Shown: piece by piece, positions 21,501 through 27,912 of the stretch
Numbering within the stretch: position 1 is the stretch's first letter
How the letters are laid out: the number at the start of each line of letters is the position of its first letter
Assembly (NCBI GenBank): GCA_938034165.1
Contig: CALHKP010000077.1
Coordinates: 1-50,850, forward strand
Direction of reading: 5' to 3'
Origin: an uncultured Clostridia bacterium
GTDB taxonomy: Bacteria; Bacillota; Clostridia; Peptostreptococcales; Anaerovoracaceae
Length of the DNA stretch: 50,850 nt
Notes under the pieces: model-generated
Told to the model about the DNA's origin: nothing
The model's database searches: none
The model's input: the letters and a program-made list of their open reading frames with translations, nothing else
Program-made: the position numbers and the translations under genes

Positions 21501-21942
21501 GTGTAAAGAACTTTGCTACAAGATTTTTTCCATCTGCCTTAACTTCTTTTAGCTGTATTACCTGTGTCTGTTCTTTATCTACCCATGATTCGATTGAACC
21601 GCCATCTTTGGCATATGGATAAAGTTCAGGATCCAGATATCCTCTCTCCTTGTCTCTTACAAGTGAGAATTCGATTGGTTGTGAGCCGTCGTTATGTTTT
21701 TCAACAACTTCTTTCAAAGCGTCTTCTTCGAGGTCTGTTGGAATTGTAACCTCGTGTTCTGCTTCTTCTGTCAGTGAGTACTGAAACTCGATGTCATCAT
21801 AAGCGGGATAAATCCCTGCCAGTGACACTCCGGATGCTGTAGTGTCATGTGTAACTTCTGCTACAGATGCAAATGCCGCCAGTGGCATTGCAAGTGTGAA
21901 ACACATTATTACTGCAACAACCTTTACTAGTCTTTTTTTCAT
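18547..21942 (-). CDS. large secreted M14-family zinc carboxypeptidase with C-terminal sorting signal
   Basis: The 1131-residue exported metallopeptidase starts with a signal peptide (about 1-26, ending AAFAS). The M14 domain (about 205-620) has all key residues: zinc ligands His297 and Glu300 (NCHTNEN), His460 (YTEIHGR), the substrate carboxylate-binding Asn430-Arg431 (FDPNRDY) and the catalytic Glu556 (GVTWEMP). The remaining about 450 residues resemble a secreted accessory domain of unknown role. The C-terminus is a cell-wall sorting signal: NGPKTGDD, a hydrophobic segment, then RRKNSSK, fitting sortases that accept (S/P/N)PxTG-like motifs. It probably supplies extracellular amino acids to this fermenter by trimming peptides at the cell surface; that is inference. 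It is monocistronic, with a promoter at 22010-22039. Confidence 0.9.
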   Translation of the reverse strand: MKKRLVKVVAVIMCFTLAMPLAAFASVAEVTHDTTASGVSLAGIYPAYDDIEFQYSLTEEAEHEVTIPTDLEEDALKEVVEKHNDGSQPIEFSLVRDKERGYLDPELYPYAKDGGSIESWVDKEQTQVIQLKEVKADGKNLVAKFFTQGTEFYYTGDADAEASVKKVYSIDHTTGGKWLDKCGYFNLTAAVEDAAVGTVHAKVVPYDKYRTPYELYDEIEALKSYSGNRYVEVGSIGHTSIDEYDLPYVIVSSDKKAVNDWLAYTEESETNPEKVISDIKAGKYDNLKVPLYISNCHTNENSAVNGIMETIQVLTTKNEISLKTLEGYTDAGRAKLESEKANYGTSLSKIYGEWATELGRLRGENGDVRDDDAYYGYSSVVDFEKYYKTGKDEFTIDELLEDVFFVLVPTMNMEGYVQATRVTGLGFDPNRDYANQVMHENANAMAFMAKWNPMVYTEIHGRVEGMLVEPCGAPHNPNLEYDLIGEKFTKLGEALGNAAIANNEKFNSYELPARDYIETDPNSPTGVQWGTPWDDLSTNFGAQFPGFYGTCGVTWEMPAYDDITTEQVIPNGLLGQGRFVQANKADLLASQAELFARGVANANTNDKVAKYFVDQYDEPYKQADIMRPVNDGKGENGNYYPECLIIPMDKNNQRNLQDAAEAVKWIVRNDMKYKIAKKAFKYDGVEYLEGTIVASMYQAKRSLLNANYGPGTFVTVWKGLYSEAFSQHPYARGFDIITVTEPKEYKAIDAACTDGYDYQGTLNYLADFTTQFSGVEGADVIISNASEDTALAVNELLGAEKKVGMITEGDKMGDFICSYDDFLTIAQKYVLSAEGVYGKNLKAKLIKKAPQVYLTGMTGPANGGNIEIKGRNNYCFDLYALKQMGFALADTVDAADAVVGTYFVDTAADADAMNAVTAGKPYMAWGSGAGLSGILEGVSKAGLEHGTDALVNVEYPNSTLVNANYVMDKDDLIYEYGTSYFTSIPEKATPIVKNAGKTPMVGCIGIFSDENQAEFDTFNNAVVAFEYKEDGLDIVSFANTLTHKGHPQDDFKYIANFLFSRAMGDDSYDGVKAPAGAETGGAGEITKPGTKPGHNGPKTGDDTNIMIWVLIAVVGTAAGTTVVIRRKNSSK

Positions 21943-21987
21943 TTCCTTTCTCCTTAAAAGATTAGCATAGTGCTTCCTAAAAAATAA

Positions 21988-22005
21988 CTGTTGATTCGCA
22001 TCAAC
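21988..22005 (-). other. GNRA-tetraloop hairpin at the 5' end of the M14 peptidase mRNA
   Basis: On the minus strand, TGTTGAT (22005-21999) pairs with ATCAACA (21994-21988) around a GCGA loop, a GNRA tetraloop. It begins within a few bases of the expected transcription start, so it may stabilise the message or serve as an operator. Confidence 0.45.
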
Positions 22006-22009
22006 ATAA

Positions 22010-22039
22010 ATGGTAACAGGTTTGTTATAACTCTGTCAA
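22010..22039 (-). promoter_or_regulatory. predicted promoter of the M14 peptidase gene
   Basis: On the minus strand, a perfect TTGACA (22039-22034), an 18-nt spacer and TACCAT (22015-22010) preceded by TGT give an extended -10. The leader is about 60 nt. Confidence 0.6.
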
Positions 22040-22152
22040 TATGAATTTCCTGAATTTTTCGCATTGTATACATATTTCAAACAGAATTTCTTCACTTTCG
22101 TTTCACTTAACAAAGAAGCCTCAACTAACCTTGTATTTTCTCACAATTGTAC

Positions 22153-22263
22153 TTATTCAAATACTCCGATTTCCAGCTCCGGCATGAAGACCAGTCTGCC
22201 GGGTAGCCAAATGAAGATTCTGAAATCGTCAACTAACCGCCCTACGCGAGGTTGGTTGGCTGC
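22153..22263 (-). other. GC-richer intergenic element with nested inverted repeats and a start-less 36-codon open frame
   Basis: CGATTT (22167-22172) and AAATCG (22223-22228) enclose CCGGCA (22179-22184) / TGCCGG (22197-22202). Beside them CAACTAACC (22230-22238) faces GGTTGGTTG (22250-22258). The 10-mer TCAACTAACC occurs again at 22121-22130. On the minus strand a 36-codon frame with protein-like composition ends in MPELEIGVFE and a TAA, but has no start codon with a ribosome site. It may be a repeat element, a gene remnant or a structured RNA. The rest of 22040-22152 shows nothing I can name. Confidence 0.35.
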
Positions 22264-22268
22264 CTAGG

Positions 22269-22316
22269 CAAAAAAAGACCCGACCGGGCGAGTTTATCTC
22301 GCGCCGGCCGGGGTCC
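22269..22316 (-). terminator. terminator of the MMPL/YhgE-like operon
   Basis: On the minus strand, a long GC-rich stem from 22315 to 22277 (outer GACCC/GGGTC, inner GCGAG/CTCGC, 5-nt loop) is followed by seven Ts. It begins 25 nt past the stop of the YhgE-like gene. Confidence 0.9.
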
Positions 22317-22340
22317 ATCATAGGAGCAGTAAAATTATCG

Positions 22341-24431
22341 TTATTTTTCTTTTGTTACTTTGATACCTTCTGTTCTATACATGAATTTCACTTCACTCTT
22401 TGTTCCGTCAGCTTTTCCTGCGAAGTTATCGTAGCTCTTTGAAACATCTGACAGAGCCTGAAGTCTTGCAGAAAGTGAACCTAAATCGCCGTCAAATACA
22501 GATGCGATTTTCTTTACGCCTTCTTCGTTGAATTTCTTCATTCCGTCAGAAAGTGTCATTGAACCGTCTGTCAGCTGTTTTACTCCGTCAATAAGAGTTC
22601 CGCTGCTTGACTTGAGTGTTCCCAGTCCATCGTTCAGATTTGCAGCACCCTTTGCCAGGTCACCTGTTTTGCTTACGAGAGCGCTTGCACCTGCCATGAG
22701 CTGAGTTGAACCTGCATATAACTGATCAACGCCTGCTGTGTATGCCAGAAGTCCTGTGTAGAATGTGTTATATTTGTCAAGCTGAGCAATCAGAGCTTCG
22801 ATGCTCTTTGATCCTGCGCTTGCTTTCTCAACTGCTGCATCTATCTGTTTCTGAACCTCTGCAGAATTCATTGCTTCTTCTATCTTTGAATCAATAGTCT
22901 GCTGTGTAATCTGGTCAATCTTTGCCTGGATTTCAGCTGATGCCATCTGCTGTTCCAGTGCTGTATTGATTTTTCCTGCGATTGCTTCAGGAATTAGTCC
23001 TGCTGCAACTGCTTTGTTGTACTGGTCTGCTGTCATGTGCATTCCTGCGGCTTTCAGTACGCCTTCGAGAACCTGATCTCTAACTTTGAGAGTTACCGCA
23101 TCTCTGATTTCTGATGACATTCCGTTAACAGTTTCTGTTACCTGCTTTCTTGCAGTTTCAGTTGCTGTCTGTCTTATGTTTTCAGGTTTCAGTGATTCGA
23201 GAACGCCATTTAAAACAGAATTATAGTTTCCGATTGTAAGTTTTGGCACGTCTGTAAGGCCTGCCTGTTCAAGCTGTCCGTCTGCCATTGCAAGCAGTGA
23301 GTTGAATACTTCTTCTCCACCTGCGTTGAGAGCTCCGCTGTTTGCTGTCAGAGTCTTAAGTCCTTCGTTAAGCTGTGAGATTCCTGCTGCCAGCTGCTGT
23401 CCGCCCTGAGCAAACTGGTTAGTTCCGTCTTTCAGAAGAGCTGAACCGTTGTATAGCTGGTTTACACCTTCAACAAGAAGTCCTGATTTTTCAAGGAGTG
23501 TTGAAAGTCCGCTATACAATGCACTTGAACCGTCCTGGAGCTGATTTGCCGCATCAACAAAGCTGTTTAGCTGTGCCATCAGGTCATCAACGGATCCAAT
23601 TTCGCCCGGATTGAATTCATTGAAGATGTCGTTGCTTGCAAAGTGCATTGTTGTTTCAAGTTCAAAGTCTTTTACGTCTGCAGTAACCTCTACATAAGAA
23701 GGAATATCAATGTCGCTCTTTGCAACGCCAAGGTTTTCCTGCATTCCCGGAAGAGCAAAACCCATTACGATGCTCTTGTCTCCGTCGTTTACAACTTTTC
23801 CGTTAGTTACAGTTACATTACTGAAGTTTTTGTTGTCCAACATCATTCCGCTGAGCATTACAAACGGAACGTACATTGTTTCTGATTTTCCGTTGATGCT
23901 GACAGTTCTTGCTTCGTTGTTTCTGTAATCTATTCTCATAGTGACTTTTCCGCTTTTACCTGCCAGTTTCTTAGCTGTTATGCTTTTTCCGTTGAGTGTG
24001 TAGCTGATTCCAAGATCTACAGGAAGTGTTTTGTCTGTAGTTCCCTGATAGTATACATCTTCGCCTTCAGCGTCCCATACCATCATGTTGTCTTTGTTCA
24101 TCTTATACTGAGCATCGCCTTTTACTGTTTCAACATCTTCTAGGATGCTGTTGTCGCGGATTGCTTCTTCTTTTGATGAGTTTTTCAGCCAGTCACTTAC
24201 GATAACCTGCTTTGCGCTTCCGTCTGCGCCTGCGATTACATATACAGTTTCGTCTTTTCCGGATGAGTTAACACCGGAAACCAGTGTGGAGAGTGTTTCT
24301 CCGTCTTTGTCCTTTGCAGCGGATTTTTTGGAACCTGCCGCATATGATGCAAAGCATGCAGTAGTAAATATCATGCTCACAATGAGCACAATAGATACTG
24401 TTCTTCTTGCTCTTTTCTTAATGTCAGTCAT
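22341..24431 (-). CDS. secreted YhgE-like coiled-coil protein linked to an MMPL exporter
   Basis: The 696-residue protein has an N-terminal signal or anchor segment (about 12-32). The region 270-400 and again 560-640 carries repeated QLxxGxxxLxxG heptad-like units (for example LYNGSALLKDGTNQFAQGG and QLAAGISQLNEGLKTL), the hallmark of YhgE/Pip-type proteins. Those normally add five to six C-terminal membrane helices; none are visible here, as the protein ends in a soluble, lysine-rich tail. It begins directly after the MMPL stop (TAA-ATG), so the two are translationally linked. A fitting guess is that it forms the extracytoplasmic part of the adjacent RND/MMPL transporter. Substrate and true function are unknown. 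Confidence 0.75.
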   Translation of the reverse strand: MTDIKKRARRTVSIVLIVSMIFTTACFASYAAGSKKSAAKDKDGETLSTLVSGVNSSGKDETVYVIAGADGSAKQVIVSDWLKNSSKEEAIRDNSILEDVETVKGDAQYKMNKDNMMVWDAEGEDVYYQGTTDKTLPVDLGISYTLNGKSITAKKLAGKSGKVTMRIDYRNNEARTVSINGKSETMYVPFVMLSGMMLDNKNFSNVTVTNGKVVNDGDKSIVMGFALPGMQENLGVAKSDIDIPSYVEVTADVKDFELETTMHFASNDIFNEFNPGEIGSVDDLMAQLNSFVDAANQLQDGSSALYSGLSTLLEKSGLLVEGVNQLYNGSALLKDGTNQFAQGGQQLAAGISQLNEGLKTLTANSGALNAGGEEVFNSLLAMADGQLEQAGLTDVPKLTIGNYNSVLNGVLESLKPENIRQTATETARKQVTETVNGMSSEIRDAVTLKVRDQVLEGVLKAAGMHMTADQYNKAVAAGLIPEAIAGKINTALEQQMASAEIQAKIDQITQQTIDSKIEEAMNSAEVQKQIDAAVEKASAGSKSIEALIAQLDKYNTFYTGLLAYTAGVDQLYAGSTQLMAGASALVSKTGDLAKGAANLNDGLGTLKSSSGTLIDGVKQLTDGSMTLSDGMKKFNEEGVKKIASVFDGDLGSLSARLQALSDVSKSYDNFAGKADGTKSEVKFMYRTEGIKVTKEK

Positions 24432-26543
24432 TTAAACGTTACCCCCTATTTCAGTCGTTGCACATGCGTTTTTTTTCCTTGCTTCGTGCATACCCTTTGT
24501 TGCGAAGCAGATTGCTTTGTCAAAGAGCATCAGCATTGAAGGCAGGATGAACATTACTGCAAGCATACTTATTACAGCACCTCTTGCCAGCAGTGTGCAG
24601 AACGCACCTATAATATCAAGATCTGAGTAAAGTGCTACACCAAAGGTTGCCGCAAAGAATGCTGTCGCACTTACGATAATCGATGGTATTGCTGTCGCTG
24701 TTGCGATATTGATAGCTCTTCTCTTTTCGTTTCCGTTGATTCTTTCCTGTTTGTATCTTGTTGTCATCAAGATTGCGTAGTCAACCGTTGCACCTAGCTG
24801 AATTGTACTGATACATATTGGTGCGATGAATGGTAGCGATGTTCCCATGTAGTACGGAATTCCAAGGTTTATCATGATTGCAAATTCTATAACCGCAACC
24901 AAAACAATTGGAAGAAGCGCACTCTTGAAAACGATTCCTATGATAACGAAGATTGCCAGGATGGATATTGTATTAACAACATTAAAGTCGTGATTTGTTA
25001 CATCTATCAGGTCCTTTGTACAAGGAGCTTCACCTATGAGCATTCCGTTGTGATCATATTTTTTGATGATATCATTGATTGCTACAATCTGGTCGTTTAC
25101 CTCGTCGCTGGCAACCTTATATTCAGAGCTTATCATCAGAAGCTCGTAATTATTGCTCTTAACCAATTCTCTTGCTGCATCCGGAAGAATTGCATCAGGA
25201 ACCATAGGTCCTACAACACTGGAAAGTCCGAGAGTTGCTTTGACACCCTTAACCTGATCTATTTCTTCCATCATTTCTCCTACATCCTTCTGAGACATAT
25301 CAGAATCAATAAGAGCCATGTGTGTGCTTGCCATTCCAAATTCATCTGTAAGCTTTTCGTTAGCAACTACGTAAGCCATGTCCTTCGGAAGCGCTTCTCC
25401 AAGATCATAATACAGGCCTGTTCCCTTGTATCCGATAAACGCAGGAACGATTACAATCAAGAAGATTGCAATGAAAATAGCCGGTTTCTTGGTAATTGCT
25501 TTTGCAAATTTTCCCATGTCAGGTAGAATTGATTTATGTCTTGTTTTTTCAATGTACTTGTCGAACAGAAGTATTAGTGAAGGTAGTGTTGTAACGCATC
25601 CGATTACACCAAGTACTACACCTTTAGCCATAACGATACCAAGGTCACGACCAAGTGTATATGTCATAAAGCAAAGTGCAATGAAGCCTGCCACAGTAGT
25701 AATTGAGCTTCCTACAACAGAAGTCAGTGTTGCATTAACGGCTTCTGCCATTGCTGTGTCATTGTCGTCCGGATGGTAGTACTTTTGTTCTTCGTAGCTG
25801 TGCCACAAGAATATTGAATAGTCCATTGTAACACCCAGCTGCAGTACCGCTGAAAGGGCTTTGGTTATGTAGGAGATTTCTCCGAGGAACACGTTACTTC
25901 CCAAATTCCACAGAATCGCCATACCGATACTCAACAAGAATATTATCGGAATCAGATAAGAATCCATCAGAATCATCATAGCGATTGTGGAGAAGAGAAC
26001 TGCAAGTCCTACATATACAGGTTCTTCCTTTTCGCAAAGGTTCTTAAGGTCCGTAACCATTGCAGACATGCCGGTTACAAAACATTTCTTTCCGACAGTG
26101 CTTCTGATTTCGCTTACGGCATCCAGTGTTTCGTCTGCCGATGTAGACGTATCAAAGAAGACCGCCATTACAGTAGAATCGCCTTCATTAAAGGCGTCAT
26201 ACACATCGTCAGGCAGAAATTCCATTGGCATTGTAATGTCTGACAGATTGTCATACCATACAACTGATTCCACGTGATCGATTTTTTCGATTTTCTGCTT
26301 TAATTTTGCTACGTCCTTTGTGTCCATTCCGTCGATTATTATCGTCGAAAAAGCGCCTTTGCCGAAATCGTCCATCAGTATGTCCTGCCCCTTTACAGTG
26401 TCCATACTGTCCGGCAGATATTCCAGCATATCGTAGTTGATTCTTGTATGCGCCATTCCGATTACGGCCGGTACCAGCAGAATCAAAGCAACTAACAGTA
26501 TAAGCTCACGATGCTTAACTACAGTTTGACCATACTTTTTCAT
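24432..26543 (-). CDS. MMPL/RND-superfamily exporter
   Basis: The 703-residue inner-membrane transporter has the duplicated MMPL layout: one helix at 13-33, an extracytoplasmic loop (about 40-170), five or six helices (about 175-340), then a repeat with a second large loop (about 375-500) and a second helical bundle up to about 680. Conserved MMPL elements include GVTMDYSIFLWHSYEE and, in the second half, GATVDYAILMTTRYK. These Asp-Tyr pairs carry the proton-relay acidic residues. Members export lipids, siderophores or drugs by proton antiport. It is preceded by the DUF308 gene (28-nt gap) and followed without a gap by the YhgE-like gene; the TetR gene upstream is the likely regulator. The cargo is not predictable from sequence. 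Confidence 0.9.
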   Translation of the reverse strand: MKKYGQTVVKHRELILLVALILLVPAVIGMAHTRINYDMLEYLPDSMDTVKGQDILMDDFGKGAFSTIIIDGMDTKDVAKLKQKIEKIDHVESVVWYDNLSDITMPMEFLPDDVYDAFNEGDSTVMAVFFDTSTSADETLDAVSEIRSTVGKKCFVTGMSAMVTDLKNLCEKEEPVYVGLAVLFSTIAMMILMDSYLIPIIFLLSIGMAILWNLGSNVFLGEISYITKALSAVLQLGVTMDYSIFLWHSYEEQKYYHPDDNDTAMAEAVNATLTSVVGSSITTVAGFIALCFMTYTLGRDLGIVMAKGVVLGVIGCVTTLPSLILLFDKYIEKTRHKSILPDMGKFAKAITKKPAIFIAIFLIVIVPAFIGYKGTGLYYDLGEALPKDMAYVVANEKLTDEFGMASTHMALIDSDMSQKDVGEMMEEIDQVKGVKATLGLSSVVGPMVPDAILPDAARELVKSNNYELLMISSEYKVASDEVNDQIVAINDIIKKYDHNGMLIGEAPCTKDLIDVTNHDFNVVNTISILAIFVIIGIVFKSALLPIVLVAVIEFAIMINLGIPYYMGTSLPFIAPICISTIQLGATVDYAILMTTRYKQERINGNEKRRAINIATATAIPSIIVSATAFFAATFGVALYSDLDIIGAFCTLLARGAVISMLAVMFILPSMLMLFDKAICFATKGMHEARKKNACATTEIGGNV

Positions 26544-26571
26544 CTATTTCTCAACCTCTTTTCTATCTCAG

Positions 26572-27135
26572 TTAAAATATCTCATCGTCAAAATATCCCC
26601 CTTGAACCGATTTGACAGTACAAAGTACCACAAACAGATTCTGAATCCCATCAACAAGAAATGCTATTCCTGTCATAATCATTACAGCCTTTGTTGCTTC
26701 ATAAGGATTTACAATCAAAAATACCCCTGCTGCCACAGACAGCAAAGCCAGAATCATTATTCCGTGCCACATAGTTATGCCAAAGCGTTTTGCGTCGATC
26801 GCTGTTTGCAGTTTGAATACACCGTCGATAACAATTACAATGCCTATGACAACCTGTAAGATCAAAATGACTTCTGCGGCTTTGAACGTAATAAGAAGTC
26901 CGGCTACTATAGAGAAGATTCCCAGCGCCAGGTCAAACTGAAATGCCAGTCTGAACTGATCCTTCGAAAAGAATCCCACAAGCTTAACCACCCCGAAGGC
27001 CATAAACATGATGCCGATTATATAGCACAATGTCATAGCTGACACATGAGGGTTAATTATCAAAAATAGCCCCAGTAAAACAATCCCTATGGATGCTATA
27101 ATGTATGCGTTTTTTGCTTTCTTTACAAGATTCAT
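26572..27135 (-). CDS. HdeD/DUF308 family membrane protein
   Basis: The 187-residue protein contains six predicted hydrophobic helices in three pairs, the repeating pattern of DUF308/HdeD proteins (IGIVLLGLFLIINP, ALGIFSIVAGLLITF and LLSVAAGVFLIVNP motifs recur, each ending in a helix-breaking Asn-Pro or similar). Function in Firmicutes is unknown; HdeD in E. coli contributes to acid resistance. Here it opens the operon with the MMPL exporter and YhgE-like protein, so it may be an accessory of that export system. AAGGAGGAGGTGAGGTT precedes the ATG, a very strong ribosome site. Confidence 0.85.
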   Translation of the reverse strand: MNLVKKAKNAYIIASIGIVLLGLFLIINPHVSAMTLCYIIGIMFMAFGVVKLVGFFSKDQFRLAFQFDLALGIFSIVAGLLITFKAAEVILILQVVIGIVIVIDGVFKLQTAIDAKRFGITMWHGIMILALLSVAAGVFLIVNPYEATKAVMIMTGIAFLVDGIQNLFVVLCTVKSVQGGYFDDEIF

Positions 27136-27166
27136 AACCTCACCTCCTCCTTACCTTGCAGTACTT

Positions 27167-27177
27167 ATCCTATACCA
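27167..27177 (-). promoter_or_regulatory. possible extended -10 promoter of the DUF308-MMPL-YhgE operon
   Basis: On the minus strand, TGGTATAGGAT provides a TG-N-TATAGG extended -10 about 35 nt ahead of the start codon. No clear -35 is seen. The half-site ATACAGACA at 27193-27201 lies where a -35 would be. Confidence 0.3.
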
Positions 27178-27192
27178 AAAATTCTTTCGTCG

Positions 27193-27251
27193 ATACAGAC
27201 AAATAAAAACCTGTGCCCAATATTTAGGCACAGGTCGTTAAATGTCTGTAT
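27193..27251. repeat. 9-bp inverted repeat flanking the tetR terminator, candidate TetR operator
   Basis: ATACAGACA (27193-27201) and TGTCTGTAT (27243-27251) are perfect inverted copies with the tetR terminator hairpin between them. Their position, just above the export operon, suits either regulator binding or an extended RNA stem around the terminator. Confidence 0.4.
27204..27234 (-). terminator. terminator of the TetR-family gene
   Basis: On the minus strand, ACCTGTGCC pairs with GGGCACAGGT around a short A/T-rich loop (27234-27210) and is followed by TTTTATTTG. It separates tetR from the export operon. Confidence 0.8.
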
Positions 27252-27290
27252 TTTTTGTATGTGTTTTTTATATTTTTTGCGAAAAGCTTC

Positions 27291-27857
27291 TCAGTTTTTC
27301 TGAAGTTCCTCGGCCTTTTTCAGTATAAGCTCGACATTTCCGTCCATGAGAGCCCCCAGTCTATTTATTATATCCTCCGGCTCTTTTTTCATTCCGTGCT
27401 GAAGCCAGTCTACCATTATACCCACCACAGCGTGCTTATAAAAGAGACTTATAAGTTCCACGTCATCCTCCGAAACGTCCATCCCTTCCGCTTTTCTTTT
27501 GATATGCTGCACCATGATATATTCGCATGCCGCATTTAGATAACGCTCAAGCTCCTCCCTGCTTATGGAATTATATACATGATATATGAGCTTTTTGTTT
27601 TTCATGGCAAAGTGAGCCGCATCTATGATGCCTTCCTCCCAGCTGTCGTATTCCACGTGGTTTTCTGACAGTGCCATAGTTTCGCTGTCAAAGATATCTC
27701 TGAGCAGCTGATATATGTCTTGATAGTAATAATAGAAGGTATTCCTGTTTACTCCGCAATCCTCTACAATGTCTTTGACGGTGATTTTGTCAAATGGTCG
27801 TTCATTCAGAAGCTTTACAAATGATTGTTTAATAGCTTTTTTTGTTAATGATGCCAC
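27291..27857 (-). CDS. TetR/AcrR-family transcriptional regulator
   Basis: The 188-residue protein has a clear N-terminal TetR HTH (about residues 10-55): KAIKQSFVKLLNERPFDKITVKDIVEDCGVNRNTFYYYY. This is the variant typical of TetR/DhaS-like regulators with NRNTFYYYYQDIYQLL. The C-terminal ligand domain is of the TetR_C_14-like type (FYKHAVVGIMVDWLQHG). It probably represses the export operon directly downstream and perhaps itself. The start is GTG, with AAAGGGGG just upstream; no ATG fits. It is separated from the hydrogenase gene by a terminator, and I see no convincing promoter of its own. Confidence 0.88.
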   Translation of the reverse strand: MASLTKKAIKQSFVKLLNERPFDKITVKDIVEDCGVNRNTFYYYYQDIYQLLRDIFDSETMALSENHVEYDSWEEGIIDAAHFAMKNKKLIYHVYNSISREELERYLNAACEYIMVQHIKRKAEGMDVSEDDVELISLFYKHAVVGIMVDWLQHGMKKEPEDIINRLGALMDGNVELILKKAEELQKN

Positions 27858-27881
27858 ACTATTCCCCCTTTAGTTAAACAA

Positions 27882-27904
27882 ACTCTCAGCAAAACGCCGA
27901 GAGT
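27882..27904 (-). terminator. terminator of the hydrogenase gene
   Basis: On the minus strand, ACTCTCGGC (27904-27896) pairs with GCTGAGAGT (27890-27882) around a short loop and is followed by TTGTTT, 9 nt after the stop codon. Confidence 0.65.
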
Positions 27905-27912
27905 CTGATTAA

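Noticed and set aside
22064..22267. 67-codon plus-strand frame upstream of the M14 gene
   Set aside because: No ribosome site, no domain, and it crosses the inverted-repeat element.
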